DNA of 64,000 nucleotides from Stictocephala bisonia. Taxonomy: Eukaryota; Arthropoda; Insecta; Hemiptera; Membracidae. The notes under the pieces were generated by a model. That model was not told where the DNA came from. It did not search any database and saw nothing but the letters and a program-made list of their open reading frames with translations. The translations under genes and the position numbers were made by a program. Positions within the stretch are counted from its first letter, which is position 1; each line of letters starts with the position of its first letter. The stretch lies in assembly GCA_035578905.1 (NCBI GenBank), contig JAQJVL010000059.1, positions 682,001 to 746,000 of the forward strand, read 5' to 3'. Of the stretch, positions 11,888 to 22,339 are shown piece after piece.

Positions 11888-11922
11888 TTAATCGGGGCTC
11901 GGATAAACGAGATTCTACTGTA

Positions 11923-11998
11923 TTATGATAGAATGTCAATGAAATAAAGTTAATAAGCAAATTCCTTATTATTAGTTTAATTACTTCAAAATATGACA
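11923..11998 (+). repeat. 5' LTR, right half
   Basis: TTATGATAGAATGTCAATGA through AATATGACA matches the second half of the 3' LTR at 12459-12607. With 5816-5889 it reconstitutes the interrupted 5' LTR. Confidence 0.85.
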
Positions 11999-12458
11999 AT
12001 GGCAACGAGGATGGGATAGTTCACAACACATGTACTCTGTTTCAACAACTCTCTAACGGGCAAGCACAAAGATTTGTGCAACCCATAAAAAAATCACTCT
12101 TCACAATGATGGACAAACAAGGAGATATGGATACGAAGATTCAACGGCTGGATTTGCAACGTACGAAAGTTCAAAATTCAACTGGACCGAGTGCTTACAG
12201 TTTAATACTGTACAAAATACAAGAACACAAATTTGATCTAATAATACCAATAAGGAGTAAAGACACATTAAATACTTGTTCATTGTTATGAAGAGTATTT
12301 AAGGAGCGAAAGAGGTTTCAAGCAAGATGCTAAGTGGAAATTTGATGTATTCATTGTAAAAGAAGGAACAGCCTTATATTTATTAAGATTGGATGGTGGT
12401 GAGATTAGGGGGAGTCATGTCAACCAACTGTTGAGCTCAAAATTATAAGGAGGAGGAA

Positions 12459-12607
12459 TGATAGATATTAATTAACAGCTGTATTTATTAAGTTGTTTTG
12501 TAATTAGTGTTGACACGTAAACAAACATAGTATTATGATAGAATGTTACTGAAACAGTTTAATAAGTTAACTCCTTATTATTTGTTTAATTACTTCAAAA
12601 TATAACA
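12459..12607 (+). repeat. 3' LTR of the Gypsy-type element
   Basis: It begins TGATAGATATTAATTAACAG after a purine tract, ends AATATAACA, and is followed by GCTGT, the target duplication. Divergence from the 5' LTR is visible but modest, with a handful of substitutions and small indels over about 150 bp. Confidence 0.85.
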
Positions 12608-13079
12608 GCTGTCTACTGAACTGCTTTCAAATTTGGTTCCAGTTTTTAATGAGTTTTGAACAATTTTTTAAGAATCAAAGAAAACATGTTTGTTTTCTAA
12701 TATGTCACTACAGAAAATGAATTGACTAAACATAGGTAGATCCAAAATAAATAAAGGCATAAGATGATCATAATCTTAAAAAACTGAAATGAATGAAAAT
12801 AAATATAAACAAGAATTTGAGAACTAAAATCAGATATATAGAAAAAGTAGCTTTGCTGTTTAGGGGGTTACACCCCCAAACTTCCCATATGAGCTTATTT
12901 AGAGGTTTTTTACACATGACAGAGTTAAGTGCAAAATTAAGGAAATTTAATTGCTGTAGTACTGTGCAAGACCGATTATTACATCATGGGCGCAACTGAC
13001 AAAGGCACTCGTTAACCTGTGTTAAAACATATCCTGTAAATTTCATATTTTTTATGTGACCAGGTTAAAATATAAATAA
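12608..13079. other. No gene or repeat recognised
   Basis: AT-rich sequence with no coding region, terminal repeats or tandem structure that I can support. Confidence 0.5.
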
Positions 13080-13419
13080 TCTATTCCGAAAATGATAACA
13101 ATTGGCTACCCAAATTAACTATGGGTGACTACCATAATTGATCACGGTTTGTCACTCAAGTAGGCCAGTAACTACCAAAATTGATCAAGAGCAGTTATCC
13201 AATTTGATCAAAGATGGCCATCTAAGTAGGTCAGTTGTAAACCAAGTTGATCAGTGGTACCCAAATCGGTCACAGGTGGCCCATCATTGGCTAGATATTG
13301 AATTGTCTTTTTTATATATACTATTATTTAACCCAAGTTGATACAGACTACCAAAATGATCACGGGTGGCTGTTCAAGTTCATCTGTGGATACCCAAATT
13401 GACCACAGGTGGTATTTAA
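13080..13419. repeat. Degenerate minisatellite, left part
   Basis: Variants of ACCCAAATTGATCACAGGTG, with AAGTAGGTCAGT linkers, recur at irregular spacing of roughly 19-24 bp. The same repeat continues at 18208-18420, so it was one array that the BEL element entered. Confidence 0.8.
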
Positions 13420-13634
13420 TGTTTACTATTTACTATTTCAACATGTGAGTTATGATTTTAATTAATTTTTTTAAATAACACCTTTTTCCGAGTCTGTTAG
13501 AATGTAAACAAACCAAATTTTGTATTGTAATTTTCTTACCAATTAGACATAGGTACATTCAATTCAGTTATTCTCAAACTTAATTTCATTTTTATAATAA
13601 TTTCATACCACAACGCTTACACAATGCTTAATTA
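13420..13634 (+). repeat. BEL 5' LTR
   Basis: About 215 bp. It is matched by 17998-18207 with scattered substitutions and a small insertion in each copy. The exact termini are uncertain by a few bases. Confidence 0.8.
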
Positions 13635-13689
13635 TGGTCCTTCGAGCCGGATTACAAAATGGAACAATTGAAAAAATTTACTTTCAAAT

Positions 13690-14749
13690 CCTAGCTACCA
13701 ACCTCAAAATGCAAACATTGACGCCCTTGACATCTTATAATCAATCTTTGGGACAAAACCAGCCTCAGATAAAACTTCCTAACATTGAATTAACAAGCTT
13801 TGATGGTAACTTAAAAAATTGGCCGCATTTCAGGGGTTTATTTTTGTCTTTAGTACATGAAAACAAAAATTTTTCTGAAATAGAAAAATTTCATTACTTG
13901 ACCTCATGCTTGAAGTCAGAGCCTCAAACTTTAGCTAAAACTCTCCCCTTAGTAGGAGAAAACTACAAAATTGTATGGGATTTGTCAGCTGGACACTATG
14001 ACAACAAAAGGCTTCTAGCTAGTCATTACTTAAATGAAATTTTAAATATTCCATTTTTAATGGAAGAGTCATTTAAGTCCCTTGGACACTTAGTCGATGT
14101 ATGTACAGAAAACTGTCTTGCGTTGAGAGCAATGCAGTTCCAAGTGGACTACGGTGATTTTATGCTTTGCCATATTGTTATACAACATCTTGATATACAT
14201 ACTAGAGAACTATTTGAAAGAAAGTATTCTAATGTAGAGTTCCCTTCTTTTGACCAACTACTTGGTTTTTTAAAGATCATAGCAAGTCTTTGGAGTCCTG
14301 TCATCCTCAGCTTAAAACAGGCACTTCAAACAAGTTACATGCTTCTGTTAAATTTCAAAAGACAATTGAGAAAGCTTCCAACCAACCTTCGTTTGAAAAG
14401 TACCTTTGTAAGCAATATGGGCTCTCAGAACTCTATGTACTGTAATGAAAGTCATGTAATTTACAAATGTCAGAAATTTAATGAACTTTCAGTTTTAGAA
14501 AGACAAGAATTTATTAAATGAAAACAAGCTTGTCTTAACTGCTTGTCCTCAGGACGTACTTTAAACTCTTGTATGTCCAGTACTCCATGTAAAGTGTGTT
14601 ACAGACGTCATCATACTTTGCTAAATTACTCACCTCGTAATGATAGTTTACTTACTCAACCAAACGAGACACCTGTTGGGTCTCAACTACTCTTGCCTAC
14701 TCATCAGGAGGAATTTTACACAATCATTCTAGGCACAGCAGCCATTTAA
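13690..14749 (+). pseudogene. BEL gag with zinc knuckle, broken
   Basis: An open frame runs to 14521. Its apparent ATG at 13634 overlaps the primer-binding site, so the true start is probably further in, where NQPQIKLPNIELTSFDGNLK and WPHFRGLFLSLV give the gag domain usual in BEL elements (DUF1759 type). After a stop at 14519-14521 the frame continues as a Cys-rich stretch, CLNCLSSGR and CKVCYRRHHTLL, which corresponds to the knuckle preceding the protease in this family. Gag packages element RNA into virus-like particles. Here it is split by at least one stop. Confidence 0.8.
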
Positions 14750-14765
14750 CTTATGAATTTAAAAG

Positions 14766-15221
14766 GTGAGTACAAAACATACAGAGCACTTAGATCCTGG
14801 TTCACAAACTTCTTTTGTAACGGAAGATTGTGTTCGAGAGCTGCAACTACCTCTTCAAAAATGCTCAGAAATTATACAAGGTATATCTCATAATGTAGTA
14901 CAGTCAACAAAAGTAATAGTAAAATGTTGCATAAAACCTTGCTTCAAGACTCATCCTAATCGGCACACTAGTGCAATAGTGTTATCTTGTATTACAGCTC
15001 CATTGCCATCAATTTCAATACCCATTGATGTAAGAAACCACTTTAAGAACCACGAGCTTGCAGACCCTCACTTTGACACTACAGGTAAAAAAGATTTCTT
15101 ACTAGGAGCTGATTTGTTTCCTGGCATATATCTGTTGGAGGTTTCAAGCGTTCATCAAAAGGTTATCCTTCTGCATATAACACTATTTTTGGCTGGATAT
15201 TACTTGGTAAAACTATCATAA
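14766..15221 (+). pseudogene. BEL aspartic protease region
   Basis: LDPGSQTSFVTEDCVRELQL matches the retropepsin active-site region, usually D-S-G-S-Q in BEL elements; here the middle residue reads P. Downstream LGADLFPGIYL is the usual second half (a Leu-Gly-Ala/Ile-Asp strand). The segment is open for 151 codons and then runs out of frame before the reverse transcriptase. Confidence 0.75.
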
Positions 15222-15531
15222 AACACAAAGCACCTGACACTAGATCTCATCTCACTTTATCTACATCTCAAACCTTAGAATCATTCATAAAAATATTCTG
15301 GTAAATAGAAGAACCACCACAAAAACACAATCCAACACCTGAAGAAGTATTTTGTGAAAAATACTTTAAAGAACATCATTCAAGAGACCTATCTGGGCGT
15401 TACACTGTTCAGTTACCATTCAACAATTCTCATCCTCCACTGGGTAACTCGGCTGATATAGCAAGAAAAAGGTTTCTCTGCTTAGAAAAACAACTAAATC
15501 CTGATACAACTCTTGTATCCTCCTAAACTGC

Positions 15532-16640
15532 TTGCTACACTCAGCGTTTATGGAAAAAGTACTCCATGATGAATTGAATTTAGATGGTAAAAAGCACTAC
15601 TTGTTACCTCATCATGCAGTTCAGAAAGAGGAATCCTCTACTACAAAGCTGAGAATTGTGTTCGATGCTAGTGCAAAAACCTCCACAGGAGTGTCCCTAA
15701 ATAGCATTCTTCATTCAGGGCCAAAACTGCAAAACAACATATGTGATATTCTACTAGATTTTTGTTGTTTTCCAATAATATTTTCATGTGATGTCAAGAA
15801 AATGTTTCATCAAATAAAAGTTCATCCTGATGACCACAACTTTCATTACTCTTTTGGAGAGAACATCCCACACATCCCTTAAGTATCTATCGTTTTATAA
15901 GAGTAATTTTTGGATTTAGTTCATCTCCCAATTAGCAATCTAGACTTTGAAGCAGCTTGTGAAAGATGAAGGAGCGTTGTATCCATTGGCAGCCACAGCA
16001 ATAGAAAAACAATTGTATGTTGATGATCTGTTATTGGGCACAACCTCTGTTGAAGAATGAGTAAAATTAAGACAAGAAACTGTGGCTTTATCTGAAAAAG
16101 GAGGGTTCGAACTGCGTAAATGGAAAACTAATTGTCCTGAACTAATGGATCCATTACTAGGAGAACATAAAGAAAAACCTTTGTATTTTCAGAACATAGA
16201 AAATGCAATATTCAGTTTTTTATCAATGGATATCTGAAGTAGACAGTTTTACCTTTCATATAGATATTCAAGAAAAGTACACAACAAAACGGAACATTTT
16301 GTCCACAGTTGCAAGAATATTTGATCCACGTTGTCACCAATAACCTTTTGGACAAAGTGTATTATTCAACTTCTTTGGAGTTTAGGTTTACAATGAGATG
16401 AACAAGTTCCAGCAAACAGCAGATAAATGGAAGAGATTTCTTGCACAACTTCCAGAAGTGGACAAATTATACATATCTCACTGTGTTTTCTTGAAAATTT
16501 CAAAGGACATTCAGTTGCACAGATTCTGTGACGCTTCTGAAGCTGGCTACAGTGCAGTTGTTTACATTCGCATAGTATAGTCAGACAATGAAATTAAGAC
16601 TCACTTACTGCTTGCAAAATCTAAAGTGGCTCCATTAAAA
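15532..16640 (+). pseudogene. BEL reverse transcriptase and RNase H, broken
   Basis: YLLPHHAVQKEESSTTKLRI, VFDASAKTSTGVSLNSIL and FSCDVKKMFHQIKVH are the fingers and first catalytic block (Asp before V-K-K-M-F). After a frame break, QLYVDDLLLG near 16015 preserves YVDD, followed by FELRKWKTNCPEL. RNase H-like sequence, LHRFCDASEAGYSAVVYIR, lies at 16515-16578. At least three interruptions separate the blocks, so no continuous enzyme is encoded. Confidence 0.85.
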
Positions 16641-17029
16641 AATTATCTATATTACAGGAAAAAAATTGTACAACTTGCTTGCTTTCCCTTTCACTTTTTA
16701 TTGGCGAAAACAATTTAATTAGAGTTGGAGGTCACATCAAACATTCACATCTACCTTATAATGCAAAACACCCTATACTACTACCTAAAAAGAGTCAAGT
16801 AACTTAAATGTTTGTTAATTACTATTATTTTAAATATTTGCATTGTGGACCCCAGTTTTTACTGCCTACAGTTTCACAAAGGTTTTGGATAGTAAATGTC
16901 CGCAGTTTGATCAGAAGCAGAATCTTTAAATGCAATCGTTGTTTTAGATGCCAACCAAGAAATGTTACTTAAAAGATGGGAGATTTACCTCAGAACCGCG
17001 TAATTCCATCCAGTGTGTTCAGCAGATGT

Positions 17030-17756
17030 GGAACTGACTTTCTAGGACCTTTTACTGAGAAGCCTACACATTTTGAAAAATTCTACAAATGAAAGTTTAC
17101 TTATGTGTTTTCGTATGCTTTTCAGTTAAAGCCGTCCACTTAGAAATGGTCACCAGTCTTACCACCGAAGCCTATATTGCAGCTCTAACTCGATTAGTTT
17201 CACGGAGGGGTCTTTGCAACAATATCTATTCAGATTGTGGGACTAATTTTACAGGTGGGGCTTCAGATATTGACAATATTATTAAGAGATTTTCAAGAAA
17301 GAAGAAGTTCAAAGTTCAGTTGACCAGTTTTGCAGTGAAAAATTAATAAAATTTCACTTCCTACCATCAGCAGCACCAAATCAAGGAGGTCTCTGGGAGA
17401 GAAATGTCCAAAGCATCAAACATCACTTGAACAGAGTCACAGGTGACCAAATTCTGACTATCGAGGAATTTATCACATTGTCAACAAAAATCGAATCAAT
17501 TTTTAACTCAAGGCCCATCTCTCCACTCTCGTCTGATCTGTCAGAAATTGACTATCTTACACCAGGGCATATTCTCATCGGCAGACCCCTGGTAGCTGTA
17601 CCTGAACACGACTGGAGAAACACGCCAATTAACCGCCTTTCTAGGTGGCAATTGGTGCAATCTATGACACAAAGTTTTTGGAAACGATGGAGTCAAGAAT
17701 ATTTAAATACTCTACAAAAAAAGAATGAAATGGAAAACTACTCAAAACAATGTTAA
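17030..17756 (+). pseudogene. BEL integrase, broken
   Basis: SVKAVHLEMVTSLTTEAYIA and IYSDCGTNFTGG carry the first and second catalytic Asp of the integrase core. After a frame break, PSAAPNQGGLWERNVQSIK carries the Glu-bearing helix. Then FNSRPISPLSSDLSEIDYLT and PGHILIGRPL, followed by RWQLVQSMTQSFWKRWSQEY, are hallmark C-terminal BEL integrase sequences. It would insert the element cDNA but is interrupted near 17342. Confidence 0.85.
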
Positions 17757-17997
17757 TGTGAGAGACTTTGTGCTAATTCACAATTCAAATTCATCCTGGA
17801 AGATGGGACTTGTCCTGGCCCTGACGGTCTGGTACGTGTGGTGAAAATCAAAAAACATCAAGAGGCACTCTGTCCAGACCAATAACAAAAATAACAGACC
17901 TTTTGCCTGTTGAAGACTAATAACATTAACTACTTATCAGTTTCTCCGTCCTATGCTTTTATTTATTTATTTTTTGTGTGAAACACAGGCGGGGGAA

Positions 17998-18207
17998 TGT
18001 TTATTGTTTACTATTTCAACATCTGAGTTATGATTTTATTTTTTAAATAATATATGTTTTTCTGAATCTGTTACAATGTAAACAAACCAAATATTGTATT
18101 TTAATTTTCTTACCTATGTCTAATACATCCAATTGAATTATTCTCAAACTTTATCCTCAAACTTTTTCATTTTTATAATAATTTCAACGCACCATAACGC
18201 TTAATTA
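17998..18207 (+). repeat. BEL 3' LTR
   Basis: Begins TGTTTATTGTTTACTATTTC after the purine tract and ends near CGCTTAATTA. It carries an extra CAAACTTTATCCT-type duplication not present in the 5' copy. Confidence 0.8.
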
Positions 18208-18420
18208 AGTGGCTATTGAATTTGATCTCGTGTGGGTATCCAAGCCAAGTAAATCACTGGTGGCTACTCAAGTTCATTACGGGTGGCTATCAAAATTGAT
18301 TAAAGGCTAGCCAAGTATGTCAGAGGTTCCACAAGTTTATCATAGGCTACTTAAGTAGGTCAGTGGCTATCCAAAGTGATCACGGATGGCTACCCACCTT
18401 GTAAGGGAACTCCGTCAGTG
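18208..18420. repeat. Degenerate minisatellite, right part
   Basis: Continuation of the array at 13080-13419: repeated GTGGCTAYCCAA-type and TTGATCACGG-type blocks with AAGTAGGTCAGT linkers. Confidence 0.75.
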
Positions 18421-19194
18421 GCTTCAAAATGGAACTCTGCATACAATATCATTTGAGGACACTATATGTTTTATCACTAAGTTACTCTGCATTCGGCCTT
18501 ACTGAACTATGTACAACACATCTAAATTTATGTGTTGTACATACTTAATACTGTGTTGAGTGCCTTTAAGTCTCAAAGACAATCACCTTTAAGTGTGTAA
18601 CAAGCCAATCACCATATACGTGCAGTTGTGATGACCTGCCCACTCCCCCATCCATCTACACATATACAGGGCAATGACCCACTCACTGATAAACGTACAG
18701 TGGTGATGATCTGTCTGCCTGCGGTAGCCGATTCATCTTGTTTTGCCATTCGTCAGCCTGCTTTAGAATACATTCTTTGATTCTGCATTCCTAAAAAAAG
18801 AGATTTAAACCAACCTTAAGTATGAAAAGTGTTGAAAATATTTTTATTTATAAAATGTGACCATAGAAAAAACAATGGGTCAGCCTAAAAATGTACTGTT
18901 ATAATTGAATTTCCTCACAAAACTAGTTATACTTTCTACACTCTAAACTGGACTAAAAAAAAAATGGACTCCTACTTGTTTTAGCGATTCCATCCACCCT
19001 TGATGAATTCTGGGTCATCGTGTCCAAAATTACATTACATACTCCCACCTCAGATTGATTCTTTAAAGAAAATGTAACCTATAACTTTCTAAGGGATTTG
19101 GAATTTGATGAATGAGAATTGTATGTATAGCTAAAACTAAGGACAATGCACTGACAATGTCAGTAGTATTATGAATTACACCTCTTTCAGTTTT
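18421..19194. other. Low-information sequence; short piece of CATACACGTAC-type minisatellite
   Basis: Around 18615-18720 the blocks ATATACGTGCAGTTGTGATG and TAAACGTACAGTGGTGATGA resemble the minisatellite unit found at 44775-45600. Nothing else is recognised. Confidence 0.4.
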
Positions 19195-19745
19195 TAAAAG
19201 ATTATATGGTTTGTTGTCAGCTACCATTTGTTAATTTGAAAAAGCTTTAATACATATTTAAATCAAGATCCAAGTCATGATTATATATTCATTGATTATT
19301 AAATGTAAAGTGATCTCCTGTCACAAAGCTAAGTCCAATCCATCGAGCCATCTAACACCTGCCTCACTGATCCTGTTTATGACTAATCCCTCTGTAAAAG
19401 AGCGCAGGTGCACTGTGTAACTACATAACTCATTGTTTGGATAGACTCCTTGCTTTAGTTTGTATACTATTTAGCCTTCTAGGTTCTATAAAATGTTATT
19501 TAGGGCTGCTAGGTCACTTGTGAGTGTTTCTTCAGTAGCTGTGAAGTCCTTGTTTTGGTAAGCTAAATCAATACCATCTGCTTATATAAATTGTTTAGAC
19601 TTTGTGACTGGGATATCAGCGATATACACGTTGAAAAAAATTGGATCAAGTACAGACCCCTGTGGCAGACCATCCTTCAGCTGTCTATAAGAGTTTTCTT
19701 CACGACAGAGATAAACTTTTATTAGCCTGGCACTAAGCATTAAAG
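19195..19745 (-). mobile_element. Jockey-like LINE, internally deleted copy
   Basis: Positions 19485-19740 are a close match to 975-1206 (same strand, reverse transcriptase region). Positions 19200-19440 match the 3' end seen at 33345-33530 (shared blocks CTCTTTTACAGAGGGATTAG and AACAAATGGTAGCTGACAAC), read on the minus strand. The two ends lie side by side, so the part between the RT palm and the 3' end has been lost. Confidence 0.8.
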
Positions 19746-19987
19746 GATAATATTATTTATGCTTTAAAAGTGTAATATTATCTTATCATTAGATTGACGT
19801 TTTATGGCTTTTTATTATCGTTTTGATTTTATAAAATATCTTAGATTTGTTGGAATATGAAATGTTTGTAAGCTTCCCAATTTTAAGTGTGTAGTAATCT
19901 AGTGAAAGTCCATAGGTACTCACGGTATACAGGAACACTATTATAACAAATTGCCACAATTTTAAATATAAAAAAATATTATCTTAA

Positions 19988-20670
19988 CCCTTAAAACGCG
20001 GCATCCGTATATATACGCATGTTTACAATTGCCCGTAACGCGTTATACGTAATATTTCGCGAGCTGATAACAATAATCCTAGAACAGGCCTAATACAACG
20101 TAGCGAGTTCTAAGATTCACGGTCAAGACTATTTTCAGGTTATTATTCATTTTCGAAACCTTTGGACTGGTTACTAAGCAACGAATGTAAATAATATGAA
20201 GTTTTCATTCATTATTGTCTCTGTCGAGGTAACCGCTAGCGCTCACAGCGAATATATACGCATCTGCCAGTCACATGACGCGGCGACCAGCTGGCGCTCG
20301 TCAGTCTGCAGTTATTTGTTTTCTGTCTCGTGCATTGTACTAACCTCCGGTGTGTAAACAAAGTTTATTATTTGGAATCTACTCTACATTTTTCATTGTG
20401 ACGTCTAGTTTTATTTTTGTTGTAAATAGTGTTTATTTTGTGTACATAATCTGTTGTCTTATTGAGTTATATTGTATATCTTGTTATTGAGTATATTGTA
20501 TATTGAGTTATATATGTATTGTATATTGTTATTATTTTTTTTTTTTTACATTGTACTATCCTGGTTTAGATTTAAAAAAAATATAACTTTACAAAAACTA
20601 AATTTATATATATTCAACAAAATTAAGCGTTAATTGAAAAATTACAGAAAATTGCTCAGCGTTTTAAGGG
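19988..20670. mobile_element. TTAA-flanked MITE (piggyBac-like)
   Basis: It is flanked by TTAA at 19984-19987 and 20671-20674. The terminal inverted repeat CCCTTAAAACGC is perfect over 12 bases. A subterminal motif TATATACGCAT occurs at about 20010 and again near 20255. It is 683 bp with no coding capacity, and is consistent with mobilisation by a piggyBac-type transposase. Confidence 0.85.
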
Positions 20671-20674
20671 TTAA

Positions 20675-21039
20675 TACATGTATTTTTTCTTTTTTTTTTT
20701 TTTTTTGGTTTAATTGAAAGAGAGGACTAATGCTGTATAAATGAAGACCATTTTCATCTTATTTCATCTTGTTAAAATAAGCTGCCAAATATCTCAATAA
20801 ATATTGGTAGACAAAAAAATGAAATGTCTTCTGTATTTTCGTTATTATTATGTGATGGAATATGTGCTAATCATTTTTTCCCCTTGCATGAAAAATATTG
20901 CAATGCTAATTTATTTCTTTGATAAAAATATTTTATGACCAATTAAATATGAACATTACTGAATAGAATTTTGTTCATATGTACTCCCACTCTATTTGTT
21001 GTTGATATTGTTTTTAAATACTTATTTTATGTTTTTTAG
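20675..21039. other. Intron, no feature apart from poly-T tracts
   Basis: AT-rich intron sequence ending in a pyrimidine-rich tract and the acceptor TTTTTTAG at 21039. Confidence 0.6.
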
Positions 21040-21275
21040 ACGAAGAATGACCGAAACAGCAGAGACTTCTTGTCTGATGATGTTGAAGGGTTCAGAGGAG
21101 GTGCTGATATAGATGCTCTTATGGAATACATAGAATCCCCATCTAGTATTTTAGATGGTTCTAAATCAAACAAAAGTCGAACCACTGAACCTCGAAGCCA
21201 TGTCAAGATTCGAGCTAAAGAAGATGAATCTCGTACTATAAAGCGTAGAAAGGAAAAATTTCAAAGATGTAACAG
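21040..21275 (+). CDS. Host gene, exon 2 of 5 visible
   Basis: The acceptor is TTTTTTAG at 21039 and the donor is AACAG/GTAAAG after 21275. The exon enters in phase 0 and leaves after two bases of a codon. It encodes TKNDRNSRDFLSDDVEGFRG, then DIDALMEYIESPSSIL, then a Ser/Lys-rich stretch ending in RRKEKFQRCN. The acidic helix-like DIDALMEYIE followed by a basic, low-complexity segment suggests a mostly disordered protein with short conserved motifs. It joins cleanly to both neighbouring exons. The family is not recognised. Confidence 0.85.
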
Positions 21276-22339
21276 GTAAAGTATACTTATGTTATTTAAT
21301 TATGAGAGATTTTAAGATTCAAGGCATTTGCATGATTTGCATTTTTAACATGAATTCAATGTCAAATTATATTAAGTTCTTGTCCAATCAATTAGATCAG
21401 TTATACCAGACCTTAAGAGGGAGGTTGTTATTTTGAAACCAAAAATACATAGTTGGTACATAGTTGATGTTGACTATGTACCAGTATAAATATTTAACGC
21501 AGTTAGCGGTAGTAGGAAAATTGCAGCCAGTAGAATCATGTAGACATTACTTCGTTTTAAAAAATTGCATAAAACTTCCTTCAAACATTTTGAATGAATT
21601 TCATATAAATGGTTAAATAATACACTTGACGTAATAAAAGCTCGTACATAGATATACAAAACACATAAATTTCACAGAAACCATAAATTGCTACTAGTTA
21701 ACTTAAAACCATCATAAATTGGAAAGAAGCATTTTAGCATATTACCTCAAAATCTTCCAAATTTAATTGATCAAAAATTGTCTAAATCTAGATTGTGAGA
21801 ATATCCTGCCAAACAATATTTTTACTATATTCATGGTTTGAAGACTTGACTAATCAAAAGTACATTTCTTCTTTCTTTTATGCTTCCAAACCAAGCTTAA
21901 CAGAATTCTTTAACACACTTACTGCTATAGAAAAATATACAAAACCTCCCCGAAATGCTATGTTTTTCCAAAAATATTATTCATGTAAATGTTTAAGTTT
22001 ATTGTTATGACTAAAAAAAATGACGTCATTACTTGTTGGCTCCCGTAGGAGTCGGTAGCACTCGGAGCACAACCTATGTTTTCAAAGTTGCAAATAGCTA
22101 TTTATTACTTTGCAAGTAGCAAAAAAAAAAAATACAAATTTACTCTATTTGATGAAATAATTCAATTATCAGTTGAAACATTTGAAAATGTTGAAATAGT
22201 GTAGTGACTAATGGAAGTTGGCAGAACTTGAGTGGAGTCAAGGCCGGCTCTAGTGGGAGTTTTCCGGTTCCTGCACAGAATGTGTTAATGCTCTAAATTA
22301 AGTTTATAATAGATCATTTTAGGAACAGTTTTATTTAAT
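21276..22339. other. Intron with one clean hairpin; no gene seen
   Basis: TGGTACATAGT at about 21451 is followed after 8 bases by its perfect complement ACTATGTACCA. Several minus- and plus-strand open stretches near 21500-22010 show no family similarity and are probably chance. Confidence 0.5.

Larger units (their letters stand above)
5890..11920 (+). mobile_element. Pogo/Tigger-like TA element inserted in the LTR
   Basis: The insertion splits the Gypsy LTR exactly at TA (5888-5889 and 11921-11922). Its ends are inverted and related: the left end has CGTAGACTCAATTATCC and the right end, on the opposite strand, reads CAGTAGAATCTCGTTTATCC. The subterminal GGATAA/TTATCC motifs are typical of pogo/Tigger ends in the Tc1-mariner superfamily. 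No transposase is recognisable in its own sequence (5890-6650, 10975-11192, 11892-11920). Most of its length is a CR1-like LINE and a TTAA MITE inserted later. Confidence 0.75.
5816..12607 (+). mobile_element. Gypsy-type LTR retrotransposon remnant, split by nested insertions
   Basis: The 5' LTR is in two pieces (5816-5889 and 11923-11998, about 150 bp together). The 3' LTR is 12459-12607 (149 bp). Both begin TGATAGATATTAAT and end AACA/GACA, and they align along their length. The element is flanked by an exact 5-bp target duplication, GCTGT, at 5811-5815 and 12608-12612. Internally, 12010-12291 looks like leader plus gag sequence. Near 12300-12450 there is a degraded pol terminus (LYLLRLDGGEIRGSHVNQL), which resembles the C-terminal domain of Gypsy integrases, and a purine tract AAGGAGGAGGAA directly before the 3' LTR. 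Almost all of pol has been deleted. A pogo-like element sits inside the 5' LTR. Confidence 0.85.
13420..18207 (+). mobile_element. BEL/Pao LTR retrotransposon, decayed
   Basis: LTRs at 13420-13634 and 17998-18207 share the body TACTATTTCAACATSTGAGT through CGCTTAATTA. A primer-binding site TGGTCCTTCGAGCCGG (13635-13650) follows the 5' LTR directly. Its complement ends in CCA, as a tRNA 3' end does. A purine tract (AGGCGGGGGAA) precedes the 3' LTR. Domain order is gag, zinc knuckle, aspartic protease, reverse transcriptase, RNase H, integrase, which is the BEL/Pao order. Stops and frameshifts occur throughout. No env-like ORF was seen. I could not settle a clean 5-bp target duplication because the element sits in repeat sequence. 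Confidence 0.9.

Noticed and set aside
13080..13420. CRISPR-like array
   Set aside because: The repeats are degenerate with irregular spacing, the genome is eukaryotic and no cas genes are present.
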